Assembly: GCA_946811185.2 (NCBI GenBank)
Contig: OX328103.1
Location: forward strand, 27,820,172-27,884,171
Length of the DNA: 64,000 nucleotides
Source of the DNA: Hippopus hippopus
Taxonomy: Eukaryota; Mollusca; Bivalvia; Cardiida; Cardiidae
Direction: 5' to 3'
A program made the position numbers and the translations under genes. This document shows positions 9,895 to 20,133 of this stretch, one piece after another; position 1 is the stretch's first letter; each line of letters begins with the position of its first letter. The notes under the pieces are model-generated. The model ran no database searches, was not told the origin of the DNA, and saw only the letters and a program-made list of their open reading frames with translations.

Positions 9895-10559
9895 CAGTCA
9901 AAAAGTGGCATTGTTTTTGCGATGGCCTGAAAGGAAAAGAGTTGAGTTAATCATGACTAATTGAGAACAATTTGCGGCGAGAGTTCGCAACCATGCATAA
10001 TTAAACACGTGTGTAATGTTACACAGTCCTACCTGGTGAAGCTGCCAGGTAGAGATGGTGTTTATATAGCTGCATACACATGTAGAAGATGAGGAGGCGG
10101 TACGCAGTATTGTATATTTCATCTTTTTTTTTTCTTTCTAGTACATGTGTGCAGCGCGTGTGTTTACACGCCTGTTTCCCATTATGTTACCAAAAGAATT
10201 ATCAGATGCCTTTGATATGTCCCAGCTGTATTTTGCATGTTTATAATGTGGCAGAAGCTACCGAAGAAAATTACCGTAGTTCGATCTTATGTAAGAGCTA
10301 TTCGTTTGTGTTGAATACCGTTGTAAAACAATTTTCCAATTACGTCTAGGATACCAGCGTACCTTTTCCTACGTTCTTGGTATTTTGTCGCAAGTTTACG
10401 CTTATACTGCAGCATGAATCTAGATTTTGACCCATCTTTTAAAAGAGGAGAGTTTATCTTTCTTTTTTTTTAAGGAAAAATCCTTATGATGTGACTTCAA
10501 ACTTCATGCTTTTTATTAAGGTTTTTGAAGTGTGAAAAGAAGTGTGTCTGTCATGGTGA
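9895..10559. other. No recognised gene; short hairpin
   Basis: Contains an 8-bp-arm hairpin CTACCTGG ... CCAGGTAG (10029-10052). No repeat family or convincing coding frame. Confidence 0.4.
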
Positions 10560-10690
10560 AATTAGTCTCTTAAAATGTAGAAAACATTGTGGGAAAAGGA
10601 GAAAATGCTGCTTACCAGCATTTTCTCTTTTTCCCTACAATGTTTTCAAAAGCCTTCTCCTTCAGGGTTAAAACAGGGGGTTATGTAGAA
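10560..10690 (+). mobile_element. MITE-B, 5' truncated
   Basis: The hairpin GAGAAAATGCTGCTTACC / AGCATTTTCTC is well preserved, within AACATTGTGGGAAAAGG and CCTACAATGTTTTC. The outer left third is absent. Confidence 0.75.
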
Positions 10691-10929
10691 AGGCTTAAGG
10701 TATCTATTGATTTATACAGTTATGACAACCCATTTGCAATGTAGGCCTAACGTTAATTCACGGTCATGGATAAGGGCAAAGTGAATCAATCCTTTTGCTC
10801 CCCATACGTTTGAAAATTGTGTCAGTCTCGTTAGAGTTTTGCGTCTTCTTTGCCCAGTGTTTAAACTACTTTGTATTTCAATTAAAAAAAAAAATTCTAA
10901 GTTCAATCTCGTCTTGTTGACCTTATCAC

Positions 10930-11035
10930 CGATCAATGTTCTTGGGCAAGGCACTGGAGAGTCCCGGTCTAATAATTGTAAAATCCAGAAAACACATTAG
11001 TTCAGGAACTGTGACTATGAATGATAAGACTTAGA
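10930..11035 (+). mobile_element. SINE-T body fragment
   Basis: TTCTTGGGCAAGGCACTGGAG, TCCCGGTCTAATA and CCAGAAAACAC match the body of SINE-T copies at 17510 and 30230. No head or tail repeat. Confidence 0.5.
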
Positions 11036-11124
11036 AATACGGCGTAGAATACATGTACCTAACATACAAACAAAAGGGAGAATCTGTTATACCTTACGAA
11101 TAGAGGGAAACAAGAGATGGCAAC

Positions 11125-11622
11125 ATGTTGTTAGGAAGACCACGCTGTAGGAAAAACACGTATCTTAGAATAAGAATACCTGTGGGAAGGAGTACATATC
11201 TTAGGAGAAACACAAATGTTAGGATGGTCACATATTATTTTATGAGACACATGATACATGTATAAGAAGGAGCACATATTTTCTTAGGAACGCACGTGTT
11301 TGGAGAAAACATATGTTAAGAGGAACAGAAATGTTTAGGAGAATCACATATCTTTGGAGGAACACAACTGTAAGAAGAAACACATATGTTAGGTGGAACA
11401 CACATGTTTGGAGAAGCACATATCTAAGGAGGAACACATACGTTGGAAGGAACATAATGTCAGGAGAATCACATATCTGAGGAAGAACAAAACATTAGGA
11501 GGAACACAATATTTTCGGAGGAACTGAATGTTGGGAGGAGCACATATTATCCTAGGAGAAACACAAAAGTTAGGAACAGTATTTATCTTAGGAAAAATAC
11601 ATATCTCAGAAAGAACATACAT
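11125..11622. repeat. Degenerate minisatellite of about 21 bp (array 2)
   Basis: About 20 degenerate units resembling TTAGGAGGAACACATATCT over 500 bp. The complementary strand reads as a periodic 7-residue pattern (YVFLLR-like), which explains the overlapping open frames there; I do not think they are genes. Confidence 0.78.
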
Positions 11623-11629
11623 CTTTTAA

Positions 11630-11750
11630 CCATCTACCCAACCCTGTTTTTAACGAACAAATTCTTTTGAAAACATTGTGGGAAAAAATGAAAACGCTTG
11701 TAACTAACATTTTCTCATTTTCCTACGTTTTTATTCTTCGTATTCAATGA
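11630..11750 (-). mobile_element. MITE-B fragment
   Basis: GTTTTTAACGAACAAATTC, then TGAAAACATTGTGGGAAAA, AACGCTTGTAACTAAC and ATTTTCTCATTTTCC: a diverged hairpin region with both ends eroded. Confidence 0.6.
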
Positions 11751-11930
11751 TTAATACCATTATTTGAGCCCAATGTATTTTTTTTTTCACCTACAAGTAT
11801 CAATTTACAATCAATTTGGATTAGTCAATGATATTCCCGTCTGCACATCCGTGCAAATTGATCATGCTAGAGCATTTAACGATGTATAATCTTAAAGTTA
11901 CTTGGCTATACATTAGTGCCCATTTAGACT

Positions 11931-12010
11931 GTCCCTATGGCCTAGTAGTTCGGGTATCCGCCAATGGAGCGTGTGGTAAAAGATTCGAGTCTTTGTAGGG
12001 GCGGAAGTAG
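11931..12010 (+). mobile_element. tRNA-like SINE head
   Basis: A-box-like TGGCCTAGTAGTTCGG and B-box-like AGATTCGAGTCT, about 40 bp apart, suggest a tRNA-derived SINE promoter. I could not match the downstream body to another copy. Confidence 0.45.
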
Positions 12011-12137
12011 GTCTCGTATGGCCAGTAGATGAGCCAGATAGATAATAGTGACAAAGCGCCTAGGCATAAAAAGTAAGGACTCAGGGAGTAAATGTGCTAG
12101 ACACATGTATCTCATACGTCAGATTTTTGCTGGCCTT

Positions 12138-12346
12138 TTAACTCTTTCCTTACCGTTGACGACACCAGAAGCTTTGGTGGAAAGAGTAGATCAAAATCAG
12201 ATTGCAGAGAACGTGCAGTCTGATCTTTGATCTACACTGTCCACTGCTTTATTTTAGATTAAGGCCAAACTGTCTCTTCATCTTGCAGTTGAACTATACT
12301 CATGGCCAATGAAAAATTGTAAATCATTTACTTGGTAGTGAATGAG
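12138..12346 (-). mobile_element. MITE-A, diverged full-length copy
   Basis: TTAACTCTTTCCTTACC start; hairpin AGATCAAAATCAGATTGCAG / GTGCAGTCTGATC at 12187-12237; ends near GAATGAGTTAA. It is directly followed by the next A copy in opposite orientation, possibly sharing the TTAA. Confidence 0.65.
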
Positions 12347-12576
12347 TTAACCATTTTATATCTTGCTAAATGACAGAGGTGAAACTTTTAAGCCAATAGT
12401 AAAAACCCAAATTTTGCTATTTCAAAGTTTCTTTTTTTTTTTGGGGGGGGGGGATAATTATTTCGTTATCGGACAGTGTAGATCAAAGATCAGACTGCAC
12501 GTTCTGTGCAGTCTGATCTTTGATCTACACTGTCCACAAAAGGTCAGTGAGTCGCGCTTAGCAGCCTAAAGGTGAA
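12347..12576 (+). mobile_element. MITE-A, full length
   Basis: TTAACCATTTTATATCTTGC start, the subterminal block CCAATAGTAAAAACCCAAAT, a T then G run, the intact hairpin GATCAGACTGCACG / GTGCAGTCTGATC, and the end GTCGCGCTTAGCAGCCTAAA. Confidence 0.88.
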
Positions 12577-12900
12577 ATAGGGGTGACACCATAATAGACA
12601 AATACTTTACCTGTACCCATTACGAAGCCCAACTAATGCAAGGTACTTTTGATTTTTCATCCTGAAGAAGACTGAAGGTTGTTGTTAAAAAATTAAAGGA
12701 AATGAGTTCCTTGTTAGATTATTCAGACAGACACAGACAGAGAAAGAAAAAAATATGCTGATGTTACCACAGGTATGCTGAAGCCATCAAGGTTGCTAGG
12801 TAACGCGAAGCAGATAAATTTCATTGATTTTTTATTTTTGTTTACAATGCTTTCATTAACGCTTAAAACTCGATGCACGATAACATGAGAGGTTTTTTTT
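12577..12900. other. No recognised feature
   Basis: No gene or dispersed family seen. A short CAGACAGACACAGACAGAG stretch occurs near 12724. Confidence 0.4.
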
Positions 12901-12904
12901 TTTC

Positions 12905-12975
12905 CGGACAGTGTAGATCCAAGATCAGACTGAACAGAAGAGGAAGTCTCATCTTGGACCTACACTGTCCGATAT
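12905..12975. mobile_element. MITE-A core
   Basis: CCGGACAGTGTAGATCC ... GACCTACACTGTCCG hairpin with a mutated centre (CTGAACAGAAGAGGAAG). A T-run precedes it, as in complete copies; outer ends not identified. Confidence 0.7.
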
Positions 12976-13077
12976 ATTGGAAGAGAATCTGACTATAGGT
13001 GTATAGTTATGACAATAATTGTGTCTTATCTACTGTCTGAAGATATTTAGCAATCTAAGGGAAACACATAGCTCTCA

Positions 13078-13265
13078 CCGTTGGTCATTGTTTCGATAAT
13101 GGTTATGTGGGAAAACAGCCAGTTGCTTTGGAAGAATATCGTGCGGAATACTGGTAAAAGAACCTCCAGTAAAGCATGGAAAGGTGCGCTGGCCGACGCG
13201 TTATTACTGATAAAATGTTTTAATGGGCGTTACAAACTCCATACAAACAAAACTGTAAAAAGGTA
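13078..13265 (+). mobile_element. SINE-G body
   Basis: TTGTTTCGATAATGGTTATGT, GCCAGTTGCTTTGG and AAAGCATGGAAAGGTGCGC match SINE-G copies at 63280 (forward) and 24419 (reverse). The tRNA head is not recognised. Confidence 0.6.
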
Positions 13266-13360
13266 AATGAAGGAAAATGGATTATATCAAGTAAGAGAAA
13301 AAAATAGTCGAACCAATTCAAGTTCCATAGTCACTTTTCCCACAGTTTCTCTCAACATTT

Positions 13361-13460
13361 TGGACGATTCAAGATCGGACATTACGTTATGTGCAGTCTG
13401 ATCTTGATCCATGCCGTCCGCAAATTGTGTCAAAATTTCTCCTTAGCATCTGAAGGGTAA
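13361..13460 (+). mobile_element. MITE-A, 5' truncated
   Basis: GATCGGACATTACG / GTGCAGTCTGATCTTGATCC hairpin followed by GTCCGCAAATTG and the end CTTAGCATCTGAAGGGTAA. Confidence 0.65.
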
Positions 13461-13535
13461 AGAGTGGTTTTCAATTCCTAGTAATTATTAAGAGATGGGG
13501 TCTCCCGTTACATATGGGACCGGTTTCTACATGTA

Positions 13536-13660
13536 TTAATCTCTTTCGCTGTCAAATAGCGACTTAAGTAGCTTTTGCAGATGGTGTAGATCAAGATCAG
13601 ACTACACAGAACGTGCAGTCTGATCTTGGATCTACACCACCCGCGACCTGATACTCTACT
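13536..13660 (-). mobile_element. MITE-A, truncated
   Basis: TTAATCTCTTTCGCTGTCAA start, CTTTTGCAGATGGTGTAG, then hairpin GATCAGACTACACAG / GTGCAGTCTGATC. The far side after ACCACCCGCGA is not recognised. Confidence 0.7.
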
Positions 13661-13728
13661 ATGACCAAACTCATCTTGAATGACGCCGGAAAATCTGTTT
13701 CTAGATCTCGAAGACAAGACTAATTTGT

Positions 13729-13934
13729 TAACCCTTAAAGTGCTGGAACCAACTTCAGTTATTTTTGGGACAGTGTACACCAAGATCAAGCTGCACATAG
13801 TGTGCAGTCTGATCTTAATCTACACTCTCTGCTTGTTTGTTACATATCTTGCGGAAACAACCTTTAAACCTTTAAACAACATTTTGGCTGTTTTTCCTAG
13901 TTGAAAAAAGGTTCAGTGGATTACTTAAGTGCTT
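13729..13934 (-). mobile_element. MITE-A, diverged
   Basis: TTAACCCTTAAAGTGCTGG start; hairpin ACCAAGATCAAGCTGCACA / GTGCAGTCTGATCTTAATC at about 13780-13824. The interior beyond is poorly matched. Confidence 0.65.
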
Positions 13935-14147
13935 TAACACTCTAGCTGCTAAGCGAGACTCACTGACCTTTTGCGGACAGCGTAGATCAAGATCAGACTG
14001 CACAAAACGTGCAGTCTGATCTTGGATCTACACTGCCCGATAAAGTGATACTTTTCTCCGAAAAAATAAGTTTTTGATAACATAATTTGGGTTATTTACT
14101 ATCGGCTTGAAAGTTTTAATTGAGTTGTTAAGCAGGAATGGGGTTAA
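13935..14147 (-). mobile_element. MITE-A, full length
   Basis: AACACTCTAGCTGCTAAGCG start, TTGCGGACAGCGTAGATC, an intact hairpin, then ACTATCGGCTTGAAAGTTTT and GTTAAGCAGGAATGGGGTTAA. It sits immediately after another A copy in the same orientation. Confidence 0.85.
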
Positions 14148-14310
14148 GGGTAAAGTTGGCATCGAAAGATGTAAATTGGATTGCATTTACAATTTATTGT
14201 GTAAAGCAGATGAGTTTTGCTTTCATCTTGAAGCAGAATGTCATTGAAAACGTTGTGACAAAAGGGTACAATTTCGCCATGCTGTGGTGGATTTCGATAC
14301 TAAACAATTA

Positions 14311-14785
14311 TATGAAACTGTTTTCCCAATACATTAGGGACCAGTATTTATTGTATCTGTCGGCGTTTCACTCTTTTACCACAAAATCCCGCGTTTTAAC
14401 GACCCTGAGAAAGATGGCTTTTCAAAATATTGTGGGAAAAGGAGAAAATGCTGGTAAACAGCATTTTGTCCTTTTCCCACAATGTTTTCTACCCTATCAT
14501 GGACAGAAAACTGTTTTCCAAATACATTAGGGACCAGTGTGTATTATATCTGACGGCGTTTAACTCTTTACAACAAAATCCCGAGTTTTAACGATCCTGA
14601 GGAAGAAGCCTTTTGAAAACATTGTGGGAAAAGGAGAAAATGCTGGTAACCAGCATTTTCTCCTTTTCCCACAATGTTTTCTACCCTATCATAAACAGAA
14701 ATCAGCATTTTAGCTAATTGAATATGTCGTCTGCCAATGCTTTGAATTTGGTCTCGTCCAGAATTTTGTCGTTTAGTAAAGAGTT
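14311..14785 (-). mobile_element. MITE-B with 193-bp tandem duplication
   Basis: The block AACTGTTTTCCCAATACATT ... hairpin ... ACCCTATCATGGACAG occurs at 14316-14507 and again from 14509 with a period of 193 bp. The second unit continues through TTGTCGTTTAGTAAAGAGTTAA and has a perfect hairpin GAGAAAATGCTGGTAACC / AGCATTTTCTC at 14635-14663. The first hairpin has a mismatch (GTAAACAG). Confidence 0.85.
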
Positions 14786-15018
14786 AAACTTTTACCACTT
14801 GCAGTCGAACTTTTGGCTCGTTAGGTTTTAAATAAAACATCAAAGTACTGTCATTGCCATGTCATCCCCTGCTTCGTTATTGTCGTAGTGCAAAAGCTTT
14901 GATACATGCACATATCTCTGTCATTATTGAAGATATTTACTTCAACCTTGGAATAGTTGTCAACTATCTGTGAAGCTGGGAATTCATATCACAGAGGCAT
15001 GTACAATCCTCCAATATT

Positions 15019-15214
15019 TGAGCCATGCTCTGGCAAAAGGGGGTTTGATGCATCTTTGTGATGCATTATACCAAGCAATTTATCATAGAACTATGGATCA
15101 ATGAAATCTATTTTGCCTAACAAACGACTGAATCATGAGGTAGAATATTCGTTTGATATGCAGAAAATTGACCAATGACAAAAAGTTTCGATTCAGGTCA
15201 GCCTGCGCGGACTG
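15019..15214 (-). mobile_element. MITE-C, truncated at its central palindrome
   Basis: Starts with the terminal repeat TGAGCCATGCTCTGGCAAAA and runs through TGACAAAAAGTTTCGATTC to CAGCCTGCGCGGACTGC, then stops inside the GC-rich palindrome. Confidence 0.85.
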
Positions 15215-15528
15215 CTGAAAAAGTAGTTGCATCCCAGAGTTGTCACTCGCATGCAGTGTTCTTGATTTGTTATTCGCAGCAGACCACTGTTGAAAACATT
15301 AATACACAAAATCTATCAAGAGAAAGGCTTTTTTAGCCCGGATTCATGCGGTAATAATTTTTAATCACATCTTATTTCGATCTCCTTTCATGCTCTATGC
15401 AGATATGTGGCAAAGGTGCTTATCGGCACCGTATAAGAAACAATCAGGCTTGAACCTAGACTGGGCTTTTCCAATGCACTTTGGAACAGTTTCTGTCTTA
15501 CGTTGTGGATTTCAACACATAACTAACT
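15215..15528. other. No recognised feature
   Basis: No coding frame or repeat family recognised. Confidence 0.4.
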
Positions 15529-15675
15529 GCAGATGGCCTTTAAAAACATTGTGGCAAAAGGAGGAAATTCACGTCCTTGTGAGAAGGTTTTCAGTACCAA
15601 GCAATTAATTATGAGACTGGCTTTTCCAATACATTTGGGGCCAGTATCTATTTTACTTAATGGCTTCAACACTTT
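15529..15675 (+). repeat. Dispersed repeat F, copy 1
   Basis: TTTAAAAACATTGTGGCAAAA, TTTTCAGTACCAAGCAATTA, GAGACTGGCTTTTCCAATAC and GGGGCCAGTATCT recur in this order at 15905, 16672 and 16826. Part resembles the 14.3-kb block. An old degraded element; ends not defined. Confidence 0.5.
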
Positions 15676-15800
15676 AAATGCCATAGGCTAAAGATTAAAC
15701 TTTTGCGGATGGCATAGATCAAGATCAGACTGCACAGAACGTGCAGTCTGATCTTGGATCTATACCCTCCGCTTTTTAGTTTAGCCTAAAAGTTAAACTT
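15676..15800 (-). mobile_element. MITE-A, truncated
   Basis: CCATAGGCTAAAGATTAAAC, TTTTGCGGATGGC, and an intact hairpin AGATCAAGATCAGACTGCAC / GTGCAGTCTGATCTTGGATC at 15716-15762. Confidence 0.75.
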
Positions 15801-15904
15801 TTTTCCTAGTTTTAAGAGGATTATTTTTTCAGCCGTCGGAAAAAGCCGATATTTTTCTGTATTTGGCGCCAAAAGAGTTCAGCACATTATCAGATGCAGA
15901 CTAT

Positions 15905-16070
15905 TCTTTACGATCTGCGGCCGACTGCCTTTGAAAACAGTATGACAAATTGAGATACTCCTGGTTATGGCAACGTGCTTTTCAATACTAAGCAATTAGA
16001 TAAAACCAGCTTTTCCTATTCTATCGGGACTATCATCAATTTTACCTGACGGCGGTCAAAACGATTTCTT
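15905..16070 (+). repeat. Dispersed repeat F, copy 2
   Basis: TGCCTTTGAAAACAGTATGAC, TTTTCAATACTAAGCAATTA and AAAACCAGCTTTTCC correspond to copy 1. Confidence 0.45.
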
Positions 16071-16245
16071 CCTCAGACAAGCCCTTTCGTCTGAAACAGT
16101 TGAAAACAATTTGGCAACAGGAGAACGTGTCTCTGAGTTTAAACGTATTTATTTTACATCGATTGAGAAACAAGTTCTTACAACTTATACTAATCTCTCT
16201 CGATTCTGCTTCCTGGGAACTACGCCTGTACTCGCGCCGAATGTG

Positions 16246-16332
16246 TGGGCCAATTATCAATCCCAAAGTTGACACCCGCTCCCGGGTATCGAACTCGGGA
16301 CGCTCTACCTCACAACCACGGACACCACACAA
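16246..16332 (-). mobile_element. tRNA-like SINE head, reverse
   Basis: The complement of CCCGGGTATCGAACTCGGG is a B-box-like sequence, and GCTCTACCTCACAACCAC suggests an inverted A-box about 40 bp further on. Overlapping open frames here are not credible genes. Confidence 0.45.
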
Positions 16333-16428
16333 AGTGTCTCTTACGGTAAGGTTGTTCTACAAAGCAACCATAATTAAAGCGGCTTTTCGAATACATTTTG
16401 GGTCAGTTTTCTGTGTTGCCTCATGACG

Positions 16429-16643
16429 TTAACCCTTGTCCTGCTAAATAACTAAAGTGAAATTTTCAATTCGATAGAAAAAAAAACTGAAAAATTGTTA
16501 TTTCAAAGTTATGTTTTTGGGAATAATATCACCTTATCGGATAGTGTAGATCAAAGATCAGACTGCACGTTCCGTGCAGTCTGATCTTGATCTATACTGT
16601 CCGCAAAAGGTCCGTGAGTCGCGTTTAGCAACCTAAGTGTTAA
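16429..16643 (+). mobile_element. MITE-A, full length
   Basis: TTAACCCTTGTCCTGCTAAA start and GCGTTTAGCAACCTAAGTG then TTAA end. The hairpin GATCAGACTGCACG / GTGCAGTCTGATC is at 16556-16588. The TTAA flank is kept on both sides. Confidence 0.9.
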
Positions 16644-16671
16644 ACTACCTCTAGAAGTTATTTTCTTTCTT

Positions 16672-16975
16672 TTACAACATAATGAAACTTTTAAACTTTG
16701 TGATTAACGGGAAAAAAAGCCAGTTACGGTGAAGTGGCTTTCAATTACAAGCAATCGTAATGAGACTGGCTTTGTAAAACGTTTTGAACCAGTTTCTTTT
16801 TTTTCCTAATGGAACCTACAGATGACCTTTTTTGTCTAACAGCAGAACACTTTTGAAAATTTTATGAAAACATTAGCAAATACGCTTTGATGTAAAGTTG
16901 TTTTCGATACCAAGCTGTCATTATGAAACCGGCTGATCAATACATGATACCAGTTCTCTAATTCATCAAATCTTC
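16672..16975 (+). repeat. Dispersed repeat F, copies 3 and 4
   Basis: GTGGCTTTCAATTACAAGCAA with GAGACTGGCTTTG (copy 3), then AGTTGTTTTCGATACCAAGC with ATGAAACCGGC (copy 4, from about 16826), repeat the F motifs at roughly 155-bp spacing. Confidence 0.45.
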
Positions 16976-16980
16976 CAATG

Positions 16981-17084
16981 TTTTCCAGTGCATGAATTGG
17001 ATTTTCCAATACATGAAACCGGTTTTCCAATACACGAAACCGGCTTTCTAATACATAAAACCGGCTTTTCACATACATAAAAAG
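16981..17084. repeat. 21-bp minisatellite, five units
   Basis: Units start at 16981, 17002, 17023, 17044 and 17065, consensus TTTTCCAATACATGAAACCGG. The complementary frame (16836-17078) therefore shows a 7-residue repeat (VLENRFH-like), a period artefact. Confidence 0.85.
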
Positions 17085-17189
17085 TAAAGTAAAATGAAAG
17101 ATAAATTCATTACTTTTTCAGTAGATACAAGCTTAGCTCATTACCACATTCTTGGCTAATTTTGACGAAAACGTCAACGGTTAATATCG

Positions 17190-17262
17190 CAGGGTAATGG
17201 TCAGTCAACCGACTGCATATTCTGTGTGGTCTAATCCTGATTTACACTGTGCTCAAATCTTC
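17190..17262. mobile_element. MITE-A core, strongly diverged
   Basis: AACCGACTGCATATTCTGTG and GGTCTAATCCTGATTTACAC correspond to the A hairpin. Confidence 0.5.
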
Positions 17263-17345
17263 TAGCGTTACATTGTAGCGTGCAAAAATCAGAAATAAAA
17301 AAAGTATAGCCTAAGAACCATAGTAAACATAAATCAACCTATAGC

Positions 17346-17445
17346 CTGTTTAGCGCGACCAAGTGCGCTTTTGAGGAAAGTGTAGATCAAGATCAGAATG
17401 CAGAGAACGTGCAGTCTGATCTTGACCTACTCTGTTTGATACAGT
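17346..17445 (-). mobile_element. MITE-A, truncated
   Basis: GTTTAGCGCGACCAAGTGCG is the terminal block, then GTGTAGATCAAGATCAGAATG / GTGCAGTCTGATCTTGACC. Confidence 0.7.
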
Positions 17446-17509
17446 TAGATTTTCCAGCAAAAAACACCCATTCAGCTGGATCTTTTCAAAGAAACGATTG
17501 AGCAGTGTG

Positions 17510-17700
17510 AGGATTAGATGACTCAGTGTTTCGAACGTTGCTTTTGCAGTCCAGAAATTCTGTGTTCAATTACCAAACGTGGTGCTAAATGTGTCTTGGC
17601 TTCCTTAAGCAAGGCACTTCAGAGTCTAAACATGGTACCTTACAATATGGAAAACTCACAAGTAAGCTAACGCCATGACTTCAATGTTATCCAAAGCGGT
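17510..17700 (+). mobile_element. SINE-T, diverged
   Basis: A-box-like GATGACTCAGTG, B-box-like GTGTTCAATTACC, then AAGCAAGGCACTTCAGAGTC and TAACGCCATGACTTCAATG, in SINE-T order. The A-box portion is uncertain. Confidence 0.55.
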
Positions 17701-18000
17701 TTCAAGACATTCACAATTCGAAACCGTATCTAAATGGCCGTTTTGAAGGATACGGCTTAATCGTCTTGGTCTAGAATAGCATGGTTAATTTGTTTACAAA
17801 TCATGTATAAACGTTCTGCCAACTAGGCCAATTAGGACTTTCAAAACTTGGCCAAACAAACACGGCGAAGTACATAAATATTGGGATTTTATTTCGACCG
17901 GTAGCTCGAATGAATTATCGCTAAAATGTCATTGCTTCAGTCTCCCGTTTCATCTCAATAACCTGAAGAATACAGTTCACACTAGTAGGTCAATGATGAA
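17701..18000. other. No recognised feature
   Basis: No coding frame or repeat family seen. Confidence 0.4.
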
Positions 18001-18066
18001 CAGTTTGGATCTAAGATCAGACTGCATAGAGCGTGCAGTCCGATCTTAAATCTACACTGTCCGTTA
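18001..18066. mobile_element. MITE-A core
   Basis: GGATCTAAGATCAGACTGCAT / GTGCAGTCCGATCTTAAATC followed by TACACTGTCCG. Confidence 0.7.
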
Positions 18067-19059
18067 TTCTTTAACTTCATGTGACTCAGTCGACCGTATT
18101 TTTTTCAATTCTCGGATACATTTTTGAATGAGAGAATTTCATCGTAACTGCAACGGTTCATCTCAGTTACGCTGTTGTCGAGGGTTGCACAATAATCGTT
18201 GAAAAATAGATTAAGCGCAATACTTAGTTTTTTTTTTTCTTCCTTCATATCTCGAAAGATTTTCTTATTTGTTATTTAAACCACAGATTCAATTTTTTGC
18301 TAAATATTTGGATAGTTTGTTAATAATTTTCAATACTTTACAACATTACTGCAAGGCTGATCGAAAATATTAGAATTGTCCTTTTCAGTCCGCACAATAA
18401 ACCGGAGACTGTAACCTGTCGGCCCCGTAATGCTTCGAATCCCCCACGCACTGATCGATTGATTATTATCTATAATTGGACGACGTGAGTCTCATATTGC
18501 GTAGTTCTGAAACCGGAATGTGATAAATTTTGGTGTTTGAAGTCGCTTGGATTTTATTTTGGCACGTACGAGCATGTCATGTGTAAAATATCACAAACAA
18601 TCGTTAATGGAGAGGTATTGGATAGAGATATTATCTTCTTTCTGTATTTTATAAGGTAGCACCCTTTACCTATTACTCCCGTGTTTGTTTGTATGATGTT
18701 TATAGGCGGTCTAATAAGTATTTTAGTTATTCTACTGCAAACAGTTCACCTATCGATGAATTTCTTAATGTTGCTGTTAACAGAGTTCTAAATGACAGAC
18801 ATAGTCTATAATTAAAGGAAAGAATCACAATATTTCATTGGCTAAACCACTGTAAGATGACTGAATACTGTCGCAATGCCTACACCATCGATTTTCGAAA
18901 AAAGATCTGCCGACGTGGGAATCAAACTTACAAGCTCTTCATAAGTAGTGCTATTCATCGCATTCGTTTCGGAGCGTGCTCGGCAACAACAACAACAATA
19001 TTATAAGGTCTTACAGAAGCCCTCCCCTTTTATCTTTTTTTTAAATGGCCTTTTTACAC
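18067..19059. other. Mostly unrecognised sequence
   Basis: About 1 kb without a recognised family. CTTCGAATCCCCCAC near 18436 and GGGAATCAAACTTACAAG near 18917 resemble B-boxes and may be eroded SINEs. A short (CAA)n lies at about 18979-18994. No gene. Confidence 0.4.
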
Positions 19060-19420
19060 AGCTTTCAACATTATTTCAGTCATATCATGGCGACAGTGTA
19101 CTTATTCATGCATGCCCCATGTTCAAAAGTGCTTGGCTAGGGTTCTGGGTGCGTATTTACCAATCATTCTTAAGAATACTCTTTGGCTAATTCTCAAGAA
19201 CTTTCTGGATTTTAAAGAATAGCAACTTCTGATTGGCTAAACCAAATGGTTTAGCCAATCAGAAGTAGTGTTACTTTCAAATCTAGAAAAGTATAAGACT
19301 AAGAATATTCTAGAGAATGGCTGATGAATACGGACCCTGAAGTGTCTTACCCAAGGAAACTTCCACAAAAAAAAGTGCTTCGATTCGAGTGAGGATTAAA
19401 TCCGGATCCCCCAAGTAACG
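19060..19420 (-). mobile_element. SINE-G, split by an E insertion
   Basis: The inverted tail TTTCAACATTATTTCAGTCA and TCATGCATGCCCCATG run to 19146. The body resumes at 19338 with GAAGTGTCTTACCCAAGGAAA and an inverted B-box-like GGATTAAATCCGG. The E element occupies the gap. Confidence 0.65.
19147..19337. mobile_element. Foldback element E, full length
   Basis: GGGTGCGTATTTACCAATC start, GGCTGATGAATACGGACCC end, perfect core CTGATTGGCTAAACC / GGTTTAGCCAATCAG. Inserted in a SINE. Confidence 0.88.
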
Positions 19421-19809
19421 ATTTCTTCAGCGTATGTAATAAAGCCATGCAGGATATCTCCCAGTATCATCATGCACATTATGGTTAAACGGAAATGCCG
19501 GAAAAAAACCCCCATCCTCTTCCGTAATATAAATATTCGAAAACATTCGATAGGTGAAAAAGAAAAAAAAAATGAATCATAATCAAAGTATGTAAAGTAA
19601 TTCTGTTAGAGGTAACCACAAAATATGTTTTCCGGTTCTGTGGCAAAAAATGAACAATACTTGCATTCTTCATTTACCTGTGTTATACCCTTTCAGAGAA
19701 GAAGGCATGAAAATTCACGTGTTTGGGTTCGATTAAAAGCACAATTGTACGATTTCAAAGTTTTTTTTTTTTCTTTTTAAGAATAATCTATCAAAATATG
19801 GGCCAGAGG
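19421..19809. other. No recognised feature
   Basis: AT-rich with A- and T-runs; no gene or family seen. Confidence 0.4.
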
Positions 19810-19875
19810 AGACCTTATAGATCAGACTGCACGTTTCGTGCAGTCTGATCTTTGATCAACAATGTCTGCAGAGGC
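19810..19875. mobile_element. MITE-A core
   Basis: AGATCAGACTGCACGTTTC and GTGCAGTCTGATCTTTGATC form the hairpin; the left arm lacks the AGATCAAG part. The unit is bounded by unrelated DNA. Confidence 0.7.
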
Positions 19876-20133
19876 AATTATATATGACCATGACACTGGA
19901 AGGGTGAAACGGATACAAGATCTTATACCCTTTACAAAATACAAGACCCTTTTGATGCCAATACAGTTGAAGGCATGCGAAGAAGAAAAAAAAAGGTGAC
20001 ATGTGGAGGAAAAAAATATGATAACCATATTAATGTTCATAAAGGAACATTTCCGCCACTCTTATACTAACGATGTTTTCTAAAGCCTTATTCCTAAGGG
20101 TTGTTGAAACGTGAGATTGTTTTGCGAAGGGTT

